Shown here in pieces: positions 27,004 to 36,290 of a stretch of DNA of 64,000 bases. The notes beneath the pieces were generated by a model. It was not told where the DNA came from and did no database searches. It was given only the letters and a program-made list of their open reading frames with translations. Position 1 is the first letter of the stretch; each line of letters starts with the position of its first letter. The translations under genes and the position numbers were made by a program. The stretch is from assembly GCA_964631725.1 (NCBI GenBank), contig CAZVYX010000025.1, positions 17,457 to 81,456 on the forward strand. The letters are read 5' to 3'. The stretch comes from GCA-2731375 sp964631725. Lineage in GTDB: Bacteria > Pseudomonadota > Alphaproteobacteria > GCA-2731375.

Positions 27004-28239
27004 CTAAGCCGTTTCCGGCGCCGGTTTTGCGCTCCGGCGACCGACCTGCATCACTGTCGCTACGGTCACCAGCAGGACCGTGGCGACGACCAGCATGGCC
27101 ATTTTGGGGTCGCCCCGATCCAACAGCCAGCCCAGCAGAACGGGCATGGCCAACGAGCCCAGATCAAGGCCGGCGTAAACAAAGCCGAAGACACGTCCGG
27201 TTTTCTCGTCCGGCGTTACCTTGCGCACGATCATGTCGCGGGACGGCATGGTCAAACCGATGGCAAAACCCGAGAATATCATCAGCACCGGCACGGCAAG
27301 GGCAATGCCGCTGACCATGGCGACGCCAAACATGAAGACGCTTCCCAGCGCCGTGCCCAACATGGCGAGGGCATGATGGCGCGGTGTGCGGTCGGCGATG
27401 ATGCCGCCGATGAAAACCCCGACTGCAGATGCAATCAGGAAACCGGTCAAGACAGCAGTCGCCGAAGCGAACGGCAGGCCATGCAGTTTCATGAGGCTAA
27501 GAGCGCCGAAATTCTGCATGCCAACCATGGCCATGGCGAAGAAGGTGAAATAGCAAAAACACAGCACCACAGGCGCCGAGGCCAGCAGACGCAGGTCCGC
27601 CGCCAAAGATCCGCCATCAGCGTCCTTGGCCGTTTCCTCAACGGCGACCGTATTGGCTTCAACCACCCAATCCCGGCTGCGCAAAAGCATCACCCCGGCA
27701 TAGATCAGCCCCACGACGCCCGCCATGGCGGCGGCCACGCGCCAATCGTACAGCGCGGTCAGGCCAACCACGAAGGGCGGTGCCACGGCCCAGCCAAGAT
27801 TGCCGCACAGGGCATGCACGGCATAGGCGCGGCCCAACCGGCTGGGGTTTACTTTCAGGGTCAGGATAGACAGATCGGCGGGGTGAAAAACGCTCATACC
27901 AACGCCGACCCCCAACGATAGAACGACCAAGGTCTGATAGTCGCGGGCGAAAGAGAAACCGAGCGTCGATCCGGCGCAAACCGTCAGTCCGAAAAGCAAT
28001 ACCGGCTTGGCGCCGATCCGGTCGACCAGGAAGCCGGCAATCAACTGGCCCGTCCCCGAGGCGGCATACAACACCGTTGCCAACAACCCCAGAGCGGCGA
28101 AGGAAACATCGAACTCCGACTTCAGTATGATGAAAACCGGCGGCAGGATCATTTGATAGAAGTGGCTATAGCCGTGGGCAATACCGACCAGCCCGATAAC
28201 CTTTATGTCCTGACGCAGAGTTGGCGCGGCAACACTCAT
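27004..28239 (-). CDS. MFS transporter (fosmidomycin-resistance-like)
   Basis: 411 residues with ~12 hydrophobic segments. The start GIAHGYSHFYQMILPPVF resembles Fsr-type members, and the MFS loop 2-3 signature is VDRIGAKPVLLFG. An efflux or uptake role cannot be decided. It lies 81 bp downstream of cbtB on the same strand, in the place where cbtA would often be, so a link with cobalt or cobalamin is possible but unproven. Confidence 0.85.
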   Translation of the reverse strand: MSVAAPTLRQDIKVIGLVGIAHGYSHFYQMILPPVFIILKSEFDVSFAALGLLATVLYAASGTGQLIAGFLVDRIGAKPVLLFGLTVCAGSTLGFSFARDYQTLVVLSLGVGVGMSVFHPADLSILTLKVNPSRLGRAYAVHALCGNLGWAVAPPFVVGLTALYDWRVAAAMAGVVGLIYAGVMLLRSRDWVVEANTVAVEETAKDADGGSLAADLRLLASAPVVLCFCYFTFFAMAMVGMQNFGALSLMKLHGLPFASATAVLTGFLIASAVGVFIGGIIADRTPRHHALAMLGTALGSVFMFGVAMVSGIALAVPVLMIFSGFAIGLTMPSRDMIVRKVTPDEKTGRVFGFVYAGLDLGSLAMPVLLGWLLDRGDPKMAMLVVATVLLVTVATVMQVGRRSAKPAPETA

Positions 28240-28320
28240 CCCGCAGCGCCCAGGAGCTGTATAGAAAGCAAAATTGGCTGCAAATTTCCCATACGGCCGG
28301 CTCAGGGAGCCACCGAATTA

Positions 28321-28512
28321 TTAGTGGCAGGGCGCGGCGATGCCGTGACGAGAATCGTGGGCCGCGTTGTGGATCGTCGCCGGATGAGACAGCGCCACGC
28401 CGATAAATAATCCCAGACCCAACAAGGCGGCAAGACCGGCCTGCATGGTTCTGGCAAGGCGTTGTTGCGCATCGGTCGCATGATCCATGTCGGCAAATTT
28501 CGTTCGAGCCAT
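28321..28512 (-). CDS. cbtB: CbtB-like cobalt transporter small subunit
   Basis: 63 residues from ATG 28512, with GGAG 9 nt upstream. One membrane segment (~25-42) is followed by the CbtB-type His-rich tail (SHPATIHNAAHDSRHG, ending in PCH). CbtB works with CbtA in predicted cobalt uptake, usually under B12-riboswitch control. Cobalt supply suits the many corrinoid proteins next door. CbtA is not present in the window and I find no riboswitch in the ~150-bp leader, so regulation is unclear. Confidence 0.82.
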   Translation of the reverse strand: MARTKFADMDHATDAQQRLARTMQAGLAALLGLGLFIGVALSHPATIHNAAHDSRHGIAAPCH

Positions 28513-28666
28513 GTACTCATTCTCCAAATTATTCACGCCACCCGCATCGTTCCAAGATACCGTGCCCCGGATGCAGACGTTCCCTTGAACACGAGAATAG
28601 CCGGGTGGCCGGTAAATACAATAGTAAGCGGTGTGGCAATCATGTGGAATTATCCGCGGGCGGCCT

Positions 28667-30640
28667 TCAAGCCTGCAAAGCTTCCTTTTCCTGCATTTTC
28701 TCCTTGGCGACCGTGACAGCTTCGCCGGCGTCCTGGGCATAACCGTCCGCCCCGACGAGATCGGCGAACATCTGATTGACCGGAGCACCGCCGACGATGA
28801 CCTTCACATCATCGCGCAACCCGGCTTCCGCCAAGGCCTCGATAATCTCCTTCATCTGCGGCATGGTCGTCGTCAATAGCGCCGATAGCGCCACAATGTC
28901 GGGGCGGTGCTCGCGCACCAGGTCGACCACATCCTTGGTCGCGACGTTGACGCCCATGTCGATGACCTCGAAACCGGTACCCTTCATCATCGAGAGCACC
29001 ATGTTCTTGCCGATATCATGCAGATCGCCCAGCACGGTCCCGATCAGCACCCGCCCGCCACGCTTGACGTTGGAAGTCGCCAGGTAAGGTTCGAGCAAGG
29101 TCAGGCCATCGTTCATGGCCCTGGCCGAGAGCAGCACCTCGGGAATAAACACCGTGCCGTCGGAAAAGCGGCTGCCGATCACATCCATCGCCGGCAGCAT
29201 GCCTTTGTTCAGGATATCGCCGGCGCTGACACCCTGGTCCAGCAGCTCCTGGGCATGCACAAGGATGTCTTCCTCCTCGCCCTCCAGCACATCCGCCGTG
29301 ACTTGTTCAAACGCCTTTTCCATGTCCATGCCGGCGATGGTCTCGTCCACCGTTTGCGGCGTGACGGCTGCCTTGGCGGCATCCAGCGTATCCTGACTGA
29401 CCGGACGGAAGTCGCCTGCCCTGAGCGGCAGGCTGCCGTCCTTGGCAATGCGTTCGCCAATGTATTCCAGGCGTGAAAAATCGGCGTTCGGCGGCGTCGT
29501 ATCACCGATCGAGGCGACGAAGCGGGTGCCCGGCGCGATTGACTTGAACAGGTTGTCGAGGAACATTTCCAAATCCTCGCGGGTCGAGGATTCTTCCAAC
29601 AACAGCATCTCGGGAATGCCGCCGTGAATGGTCAAATGACCGGGCCGGCACCAGCGGTCGTAATATTCCTCGATCTTTACCTTGGTCATGGGATAGGGGG
29701 TTACCGCATCGGCCACATCCATGTGGCTTTCAGCGATCAGGTCCATCAGGCCCTGGTTTTCGCCGTCCGGGTGATTGACCATGAAGGCGCCGCTGGGCTT
29801 GATAATCTCCGCCGCCTTATGGCACCAGGGCAGGAAATACTCCTCATACAAGGTGGGATAGGTAATCATGTCGTCGACATTGGCCGACCACATCACCGCG
29901 TCCGCCTTGGCGCCCGCCAGAATTTCGAGCAGTTGATCGTAGACGCCTTCCAGGGCCTCCAGCAGTTCCGCCATCTGGTTTGGGTAATCATGGTGGTGGA
30001 GATAGAAATCCGTGGCGTCCATGAAAGACTTCTGCAGGAAGTGCATGGGCGAGGTGCAGGCAATGCCCAGGCCCCAAGCCACGGCAACGCCATCGTCGCC
30101 GACATCTTCGCGCCAGGCGTTGAACCGCTCATAATCCGGTTTGAGCGTCAGGTTGCCGAAAATGTGCGCCAGCACCTTGTAATCCTCGGGGCCCTTTAAT
30201 GGATGTTCCTTGACCCAGGAGATCGAGGCGCCGGCCTTTTTCATCTCCGCCGTGGAACCGTGCACCGTGCTGACCATGCCCACGGGCGTGTGATACTCCA
30301 CGTGGGTCATGTCTTCGGCGCCGTTGCTTTCAAGTCTGACGCGGATATCAACGTCGGAAGAAAATTCGAAGGTAAAGGGACACTCCTTCAGATCAAACAG
30401 GCCGATACCGCGATGATGCATATACTCCGGTTTTTCCGGGCGGGTCGCTTCGGCAATGAATTTATGCAGCGGCCAGCCCATGGCACGGTGAATGTCCTCG
30501 ACCCGCATGCCCTCGAACTGGCTAGGCAGCGTGCCCGCCAGTTCCTTCGCGTTGTGCCAAAGATCAATTCGGGGAACCCAGGGAATGCTGTCCACGGTTT
30601 CGCCGTTGAATACCGCCAGGATGGTCTCTCTATGGGTCAT
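28667..30640 (-). CDS. Fused URO-D methyltransferase-corrinoid protein (CmuA-like), paralogue 1
   Basis: 657 residues from MTHRE at 30640 (GGGAG 9 nt upstream); the frame opens further but the paralogues fix this start. Residues ~1-400 are a URO-D-type methyltransferase. A linker (~400-440) leads to a helical cap (~440-525) and a B12 Rossmann domain (~527-650) with D539-L-H541-D-I-G, SALL and GGAPV. This is the domain order of chloromethane methyltransferase CmuA. The zinc motif H-x-C of the stand-alone enzymes is H290-P-D292 here. It methylates its own corrinoid from an unknown donor. Confidence 0.9.
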   Translation of the reverse strand: MTHRETILAVFNGETVDSIPWVPRIDLWHNAKELAGTLPSQFEGMRVEDIHRAMGWPLHKFIAEATRPEKPEYMHHRGIGLFDLKECPFTFEFSSDVDIRVRLESNGAEDMTHVEYHTPVGMVSTVHGSTAEMKKAGASISWVKEHPLKGPEDYKVLAHIFGNLTLKPDYERFNAWREDVGDDGVAVAWGLGIACTSPMHFLQKSFMDATDFYLHHHDYPNQMAELLEALEGVYDQLLEILAGAKADAVMWSANVDDMITYPTLYEEYFLPWCHKAAEIIKPSGAFMVNHPDGENQGLMDLIAESHMDVADAVTPYPMTKVKIEEYYDRWCRPGHLTIHGGIPEMLLLEESSTREDLEMFLDNLFKSIAPGTRFVASIGDTTPPNADFSRLEYIGERIAKDGSLPLRAGDFRPVSQDTLDAAKAAVTPQTVDETIAGMDMEKAFEQVTADVLEGEEEDILVHAQELLDQGVSAGDILNKGMLPAMDVIGSRFSDGTVFIPEVLLSARAMNDGLTLLEPYLATSNVKRGGRVLIGTVLGDLHDIGKNMVLSMMKGTGFEVIDMGVNVATKDVVDLVREHRPDIVALSALLTTTMPQMKEIIEALAEAGLRDDVKVIVGGAPVNQMFADLVGADGYAQDAGEAVTVAKEKMQEKEALQA

Positions 30641-30686
30641 ACGGTGGACTCCCTTAATGTTTCCCGTCGCCGTCATTCTCCCCAAA

Positions 30687-30700
30687 GGCTTCCCCAAGCC
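30687..30700 (-). promoter_or_regulatory. Conserved leader hairpin, paralogue 1
   Basis: GGCTT-CCCC-AAGCC as read on the plus strand, a perfect 5-bp inverted repeat 47 bp before the start codon of the 28667 gene. The same element recurs at 32710 (degenerate) and 34732 (perfect) at nearly the same distance from the next two fused genes. Confidence 0.45.
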
Positions 30701-30713
30701 ACGCTCGACTAGT

Positions 30714-32660
30714 CTAGACCGGCACCAGTTGCTTGGCCACGGCCACGGCATCACCGGCATCATGGGCATAGCCGTCGGCGCCGACATGATCGGCGAACAT
30801 CTGATTGACCGGCGCGCCGCCGACGATCACCTTAACATCATCGCGCAGCCCTGCCTTAACCAGGGCGTCGATGATATCCTTCATCTGCGGCATGGTTGTG
30901 GTCAGTAGCGCCGACAGCGCCACGATGTCGGGGCGATGTTCGTGCACCTGTTCGACAACGTCCTTGGTCGCGACATTAACCCCCATATCGACAACCTGGA
31001 AGCCCGTACCCTTGAGCATGGAGAGCACCATGTTCTTGCCGATATCATGCAGATCGCCCAGCACAGTGCCGATCAGCACCCGCCCGCCGCGCTTGACGTT
31101 AGAGGTCACCAAATGTGGTTCCAGCAGCGTCAGGCCGTCGTTCATGGCCCGGGCCGAGAGCAGTACCTCGGGAATAAACACCGTGCCGTCGGAAAAGCGG
31201 CTGCCAATGATGTCCATTGCCGGCAGCATGCCCTTGTTCAGGATATCGCCGGCACTGACGCCCTGGTCCAGCAACTCCTGCGCATGCACCAGGATGTCTT
31301 CCTCCTCGCCTTCAAGGACATTCGCCGTGACCCGTTCGAACGCCGTCTCCATGTTCATGGCGGCGATGGTCTCGTCCACCGTCTGCGGCGTAACGGCGTT
31401 CCTGGCGGCATCGAGTGTGTCCTGGCTGACCGGCCTGAAGGTGCCTGCCCTTAGCGGCAGGCTGCCGTCCTTGGCGATGCGCTCGCCAATATATTCCAGG
31501 CGCGAGAAATCGGCGTTCGGTGGCGTGGTATCGCCGATCGAGGCGACGAAGCGGGTGCCCGGCGCGATCGACTTGAACAGGTTGTCGAGGAACATTTCCA
31601 AATCCTCGCGGGTCGAGGATTCCTCCAACAGCAGCATTTCGGGGATGCCGCCATGGATGGTCAGATGGCCCGGCCGGCACCATTGATCGTAGTAGTCCTC
31701 GATCCGTACCTTGGTCATGGGCCAGGGTGTTACCGCATCAGCCACATCCATGCGGCTTTCGGCGATCAGGTCCATCAGGCCCTGGTTCTCGCCGTCCGGA
31801 TGATTGATCATGAAGGCGCCCGAGGGTTTGATGATATCCGCCGCCTTGTGGCACCAGGGTAGGAAGTACTCTTCGTACAGGCTTGGATAGGTGATCATGT
31901 CGTCGACATTGGACGACCACATCACCGCGTCCAGCCCGGCCCCCGCCAGCACCGGTAGAAGCTGGTTGTAGGCGCCTTCCAGGGCCTCCAGCAGCTCCGC
32001 CATCTGGTTCGGGTAGTCGTGATGGTGGAGATAGAACTCGGTGGCATCCATGAAGATCTTCTGGATGAAATGCATGGGCGAGGTCCCCATGCTCATGGCC
32101 ACCGTGATCCCGTCGTCGCCGACATCGGCGCGCCAGGCGTTGTAGCGTTCGTAGGCTGGCAAAATGCTCAGGTTACCGAAGATATGCGCCAGTACTTTGT
32201 AGTCGTCGGGCCCTTTGATGGCGTGTTCCTTGACCCAAGGTATGGAGGCGCCAGCCTTTCTCATCTCCGCTGTGGAGCCGTGCGTCGTGCTGACCATGCC
32301 CACCGGCGTGTGATACTCGACATGGATCATCCTGTCGCCGCCTTCGTTTTGCAGCGTCACGCGGACATCGACATCGGAGGAGAATTCGAAGGTGAAGGGA
32401 TATTCCTTCAGATTGTTAAGCCCGATACCGCGGTAGTAGGTGTCCTCCGGCTTTTCCGGGCGGCTGAATTCAGGGACGAATTTATGCAGCGGCCAGCCCA
32501 TGGCGCGGTGAACGTCGTCAACCCGCATGCCCTCGAATCGAGCCGGCAAGGTGCCGGCCAGTTCCTGGGCGTTATGCCACAGATCTATCCGGGGCACCCA
32601 GGGGATCTGGTCAACCGTTTCGCCCCGGAACACCGCCAAGATCGTCTCTCTGTGGGTCAT
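30714..32660 (-). CDS. Fused URO-D methyltransferase-corrinoid protein (CmuA-like), paralogue 2
   Basis: 648 residues from MTHRE at 32660 (GGAG 8 nt upstream). Over the first 60 residues it matches paralogue 1 at 53 positions, and the corrinoid domain is even closer (same DLHDIG, SALLTTTMPQMK, GGAPVNQMFAD). It shares the H-x-D metal motif (INHPDGENQG). Differences concentrate at residues ~100-240 of the methyltransferase half, where substrate contacts are expected. Tandem on the minus strand with paralogues 1 and 3, gaps of ~70 bp. Confidence 0.9.
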   Translation of the reverse strand: MTHRETILAVFRGETVDQIPWVPRIDLWHNAQELAGTLPARFEGMRVDDVHRAMGWPLHKFVPEFSRPEKPEDTYYRGIGLNNLKEYPFTFEFSSDVDVRVTLQNEGGDRMIHVEYHTPVGMVSTTHGSTAEMRKAGASIPWVKEHAIKGPDDYKVLAHIFGNLSILPAYERYNAWRADVGDDGITVAMSMGTSPMHFIQKIFMDATEFYLHHHDYPNQMAELLEALEGAYNQLLPVLAGAGLDAVMWSSNVDDMITYPSLYEEYFLPWCHKAADIIKPSGAFMINHPDGENQGLMDLIAESRMDVADAVTPWPMTKVRIEDYYDQWCRPGHLTIHGGIPEMLLLEESSTREDLEMFLDNLFKSIAPGTRFVASIGDTTPPNADFSRLEYIGERIAKDGSLPLRAGTFRPVSQDTLDAARNAVTPQTVDETIAAMNMETAFERVTANVLEGEEEDILVHAQELLDQGVSAGDILNKGMLPAMDIIGSRFSDGTVFIPEVLLSARAMNDGLTLLEPHLVTSNVKRGGRVLIGTVLGDLHDIGKNMVLSMLKGTGFQVVDMGVNVATKDVVEQVHEHRPDIVALSALLTTTMPQMKDIIDALVKAGLRDDVKVIVGGAPVNQMFADHVGADGYAHDAGDAVAVAKQLVPV

Positions 32661-32709
32661 CTCGTCTACTCCGTGGTTAGCCAACGGTGGCCGCCAATGT
32701 TCCCCTCAA

Positions 32710-32722
32710 GGTTCCCCAAGCC
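32710..32722 (-). promoter_or_regulatory. Conserved leader element, paralogue 2
   Basis: GGTTCCCCAAGCC, one base short of the perfect palindrome at 30687 and 34732, 50 bp before the start of the 30714 gene. The decay to an imperfect stem is visible. Confidence 0.35.
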
Positions 32723-32727
32723 GTACC

Positions 32728-34683
32728 CTAGTTTGGCGCCAATTGCTTGGCCACGGCCACGGCATCGCCGGCATCCATGGCGTAGCCGTCGGCGCCCACA
32801 TGATCGGCGAACATCTGGTTCACCGGCGCGCCGCCGACGATCACCTTGACATCGTCACGCAACCCGGCTTCCGACAAGGCGTCGATGATTTCCTTCATTT
32901 GCGGCATGGTCGTGGTCAGCAGCGCCGACAGGGCAACAATGTCGGGACGGTGCTCCCGCACCTGTTCGACAACCTCGTCCGTGGAGACATTGACGCCCAT
33001 GTCCGTCACCTGAAAGCCGGTGCCCTTGAGCATGGAGAGCACCATGTTCTTGCCGATGTCGTGCAGATCACCCAACACGGTGCCGATCAGCACCCGGCCG
33101 CCACGCTTGACGTTGGAGGTCGCCAGATGCGGCTCCAACAGCGTCAGGCCGTCATTCATGGCCCGGGCCGACAGCAGGACTTCGGGAATAAACACGGTGC
33201 CATCGGAAAAGCGGCTGCCGATCACGTCCATCGCCGGCAGCATGCCCTTGTTCAGAATATCCTGGGCCGGGTAGCCTTGATCCAATAACTCCTGCGCATG
33301 CACCAGGATATCTTCCTCCTCGCCCTCCAGAACATCGTTGGTGATCTGCTCGTAGACTTCGCCAACATCCATCTCGGCGATGGTTTCTTCCGTCGTCTTG
33401 GGGGTCACCGCTTCCGTGGCCGCATCCATTCCGGCCTGGGAGATCGGCCGGTAGCTGCCGGCGGCAAGCGGCAGGCCGCCCTCCTTGGCGATGCGCTCGC
33501 CGATATATTCCAGCCGGGAGAAGTCCGCATCGGGCGGCGTTGTGTCGCCAATCGAGGCAACGAAATGACTGCCCGGCGCAATGGTCTTGAACAGATTGTC
33601 CATGAAATCCTTGAGGTCTTCCTGGGTCGAGGACTTCTCCAACAACAGCATCTCCGGGATACCGCCGTGGATCGTCATATGACCCGGCCGACACCATTGT
33701 TCGTAATAGTCCTCGATCTTCACCTTGGTCATGGGATAGGGCGTCACCGCGTCGGCCACATCCATGCCGCTCTGTGTCAGCAGTTCCATCAGGCCCTGGT
33801 TCTCACCATCGGGATGACAGACCATGGAAACACCCTTGGCCTTCAGGACCTCGGACGCCTTCAGGCACCAGGGCTGGAAGTATTCCTCGTATAGGGCGGG
33901 ATAGGTAATCATGTCATCGACGTTGGAGACCCACATCATGGCATCCATCTCGACGCCGGCCAGGGTCTCGAGCAATTGCTCGTAAACACCCTCCAAGGCC
34001 TCCAACAACTCCGCCATCTGATTTGGATAGTCATGGTGATGGATGTAAAAATCGGTGGCATCCATGAACGACTTTTGAATGAAGTGCATGGGCGAGGCAC
34101 AGCTAATGCCGATCCCCTGGGCGATGGCGATGCCGTCGTCTCCGACATAATCGCGCCAGGCGTTGAAACGTTCGTAGGCTGGCTTGATGGTCAGATTGCC
34201 AAAAATGTGCGCCAGCACCTTGTAATCGTCCGGTCCCTTGATGGCGTGTTCCTTGACCCAGGAAATTGAGGCACCGGCTTTGCGCATTTCGGCCGTGGAG
34301 CCGTGCACCACGCGCACCGCGCCGACCGGCGTGCGGTATTCGACATGCATCATCTCGTCGCCGTCATTACTTTCGTGGCTGACGTCTATCTCAACATCGG
34401 ACGAGAACTCGAACGTGCAGGGAAATTCCTTCAGGTCAAAAAGCCCAATGCCGCGATGGGTAAGGTCTTCAGGCTTTTCCGGCCGGCTGAACTCCGGCGC
34501 CATCTTATGCAGCGGCCAGCCCATGGCGCGGTGAATTTCCTCGACCCGCATGCCTTCGAACCGTGCCGGCATGGTACCCCTGATTTCCTGGGCATTGTGC
34601 CAAAGGTCGATACGGGGGACCCATGGAATTCGGTCAACCAGTTCGCCGTTGAATACCGCCAGTATGGTCTCTCTATGGGTCAT
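32728..34683 (-). CDS. Fused URO-D methyltransferase-corrinoid protein (CmuA-like), paralogue 3
   Basis: 651 residues from MTHRE at 34683 (GGAG 8 nt upstream). Same two-part architecture. The metal motif is CHPDGENQG, again H-x-D but with Cys before the His. In residues ~350-480 (EKSSTQEDLKDFMDNLFKT, LLDQGYPAQDILNKG) it groups with paralogue 4 rather than with 1 and 2, so the family falls into two pairs. Probably first gene of the three-gene tandem unit, divergent from the TRAP operon. Confidence 0.9.
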   Translation of the reverse strand: MTHRETILAVFNGELVDRIPWVPRIDLWHNAQEIRGTMPARFEGMRVEEIHRAMGWPLHKMAPEFSRPEKPEDLTHRGIGLFDLKEFPCTFEFSSDVEIDVSHESNDGDEMMHVEYRTPVGAVRVVHGSTAEMRKAGASISWVKEHAIKGPDDYKVLAHIFGNLTIKPAYERFNAWRDYVGDDGIAIAQGIGISCASPMHFIQKSFMDATDFYIHHHDYPNQMAELLEALEGVYEQLLETLAGVEMDAMMWVSNVDDMITYPALYEEYFQPWCLKASEVLKAKGVSMVCHPDGENQGLMELLTQSGMDVADAVTPYPMTKVKIEDYYEQWCRPGHMTIHGGIPEMLLLEKSSTQEDLKDFMDNLFKTIAPGSHFVASIGDTTPPDADFSRLEYIGERIAKEGGLPLAAGSYRPISQAGMDAATEAVTPKTTEETIAEMDVGEVYEQITNDVLEGEEEDILVHAQELLDQGYPAQDILNKGMLPAMDVIGSRFSDGTVFIPEVLLSARAMNDGLTLLEPHLATSNVKRGGRVLIGTVLGDLHDIGKNMVLSMLKGTGFQVTDMGVNVSTDEVVEQVREHRPDIVALSALLTTTMPQMKEIIDALSEAGLRDDVKVIVGGAPVNQMFADHVGADGYAMDAGDAVAVAKQLAPN

Positions 34684-35094
34684 AACGCCTACTCCGTTGT
34701 CGAGAATTGCCGTAGCCAATAGTCCCCATAGGCTTCCCCAAGCCGTTTTATGGTAGCCAAAGAATGGCCGTCGCGGAAGCCGAAAGCGATTTCCACCGCA
34801 TCAAATGCTTCGCTCCAGACGCCATGGCAAGGTTATCCGAATGCGGCCACGTCCAATCGATTTTGGTTTCATCTATGTCATGTTGAGTTTAAATATGAAA
34901 TTAGGTGCCGTTTGGCAATTGACATAACGGTCGAATTTGACCAACCTTCGAACCGTGGACGAAGTATTCAAGGCCTAGACTTGCTGACTTCGGACATGCA
35001 CCTTCATCCGATGCCCAAAGCGCTCCGCTGCGTGAGTGGCGGTCGCGGGGGAGGTTGGATAGATAAGGTAGAACCAAATCAGGGAGGATAGGCT
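34684..35094. promoter_or_regulatory. Divergent intergenic region, fused methyltransferase / TRAP operon
   Basis: 411 bp without a convincing gene. It contains the leader palindrome at 34732-34745 belonging to the minus-strand gene, an AT-richer stretch at 34860-34950 with TTGACA at 34919-34924, and a GGGAGGA ribosome-binding site just before the TRAP binding-protein gene. Divergent placement suggests shared control of uptake and demethylation. Confidence 0.45.
34732..34745 (-). promoter_or_regulatory. Conserved leader hairpin, paralogue 3
   Basis: GGCTT-CCCC-AAGCC, identical to 30687-30700, 49 bp before the start of the 32728 gene. Confidence 0.45.
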
Positions 35095-36150
35095 ATGAAA
35101 CGAACCAAATTGACAGGTGGCTTGATCGCCGCCGCAATGAGTTTGACGCTTGGCGCCACAACCGTGAGCGCGGCTGAGAAATGGAGCATGGCGACACCGT
35201 GGCCGGGCGGCCCATTGTTGGAACGGGCGGCGAAGGGTGCGGCGCGCAACGTCGAATTTCTCACCAACGGCGACGTCAAGATCGAGGTTTTTCCAGGCGG
35301 CACCATGGGCAGCCCCCTCAAAGTGACGGAGACGGTGCGCAAGGGTGTGGCGGAGATTGGTCACAACTGGGCCGGCTATGACTGGGGTATCGACAAGACT
35401 ACCGTGCTGTTCGCTGGCTGGGCCGGCGGCTTCAACGCCGAGCAGATGTTCCACTGGTTGTTCGAAGGCGGCGGCCTGGAGATGTACCAGGAATACAAGA
35501 TGGAGAAGTTTGGCGTGCACGTGTTCCCATGCGGCATGCTGCCGCGTGAAATGGGCATGCATTCGCGCAAGCGCCTACAAAAGATGGAGGACTTCAAGGG
35601 CCTGAAACTACGCACGGCCGGCGCCTGGGCGGAAATCGTCTCCGGCATGGGCGTTTCCACTGTCATCCTGCCCGGCGCGGAAGTCTATCCCTCGCTGGAG
35701 CGTGGCGTGATTGACGCCATCGAATGGGCCCAATTGTCCGTCAACAAGACCTACGGCTTCGAAAAGATCGCTAAATATCTGATCATGCCCGGCTTCCATC
35801 AACCATATGCCCTGGCCGAGTGCGAAGTTAACAAGAAGGCCTATGCCAAGATCGGCGAACGGAATCAGAAGCTGATACAGATCGCGGGCAAGATGACCAC
35901 CTACAAGTTCTATCAGCAGATCGGTCATGACGACACGTCAGCTTACGACTTCTATAAGAATTCCGGCAACGAGATCGTCGTACTGGATGATGCGGTGATC
36001 AAGAAAGGTGACGAGCTGTCGCAAGCTTGGGCCGATAAGGTTGCCGCCAAGCAAGGCGGTTGGTTCGCCAAGGTGCTGGCAAACCAACGGGCTTATAAGA
36101 AAGCCTGGGGCAACGCTCACAAGTATCGCGATTCCCTGCCTCCAAAATAG
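35095..36150 (+). CDS. TRAP transporter substrate-binding protein (DctP family)
   Basis: 351 residues with a Sec signal peptide (cleavage near VSAAEK). Periplasmic DctP/TakP-type fold with the conserved LKLRTAG segment, whose Arg normally salt-bridges the substrate carboxylate. TRAP systems import organic acids or related anions using the sodium gradient. Flanked on both sides by fused methyltransferase genes, it is the best candidate for importing their methylated, anionic substrate (inference). Confidence 0.92.
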   Translation: MKRTKLTGGLIAAAMSLTLGATTVSAAEKWSMATPWPGGPLLERAAKGAARNVEFLTNGDVKIEVFPGGTMGSPLKVTETVRKGVAEIGHNWAGYDWGIDKTTVLFAGWAGGFNAEQMFHWLFEGGGLEMYQEYKMEKFGVHVFPCGMLPREMGMHSRKRLQKMEDFKGLKLRTAGAWAEIVSGMGVSTVILPGAEVYPSLERGVIDAIEWAQLSVNKTYGFEKIAKYLIMPGFHQPYALAECEVNKKAYAKIGERNQKLIQIAGKMTTYKFYQQIGHDDTSAYDFYKNSGNEIVVLDDAVIKKGDELSQAWADKVAAKQGGWFAKVLANQRAYKKAWGNAHKYRDSLPPK

Positions 36151-36184
36151 AACCTGAGGCCGGGTATCAACCCGTATGTTGCCG

Positions 36185-36208
36185 GGGGCGCTCTCAACAG
36201 AGCGCCCC
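36185..36208 (+). other. Strong intercistronic hairpin in the TRAP operon
   Basis: GGGGCGCTCT-CAAC-AGAGCGCCCC, a perfect 10-bp stem with 4-nt loop, no T-tract, in the 140-bp gap after the binding-protein gene. In such operons a hairpin here typically stabilises the upstream mRNA, so the binding protein is made in excess over the membrane subunits. Confidence 0.65.
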
Positions 36209-36290
36209 TGGTGGCATGCCCAGCCAAGGCTTCACCACCTTGAATTTTGCGAGCACCCGATTTCCCAGTATTTGAAACATGGTCTAAACA

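Noticed and set aside
28302..28520. 72-codon frame overlapping cbtB in another frame
   Set aside because: Translation is Arg/Pro/Trp-rich noise, whereas the 28321-28512 frame has a membrane helix and the CbtB tail.
28513..28666. Cobalamin riboswitch upstream of cbtB
   Set aside because: I looked for the conserved B12-box and GCCACTG-like core in the leader and found no convincing match; a covariance search could overturn this.
34750..35091. 113-codon open frame in the divergent region before the TRAP operon
   Set aside because: No ribosome-binding site or family features, and it spans the promoter region.
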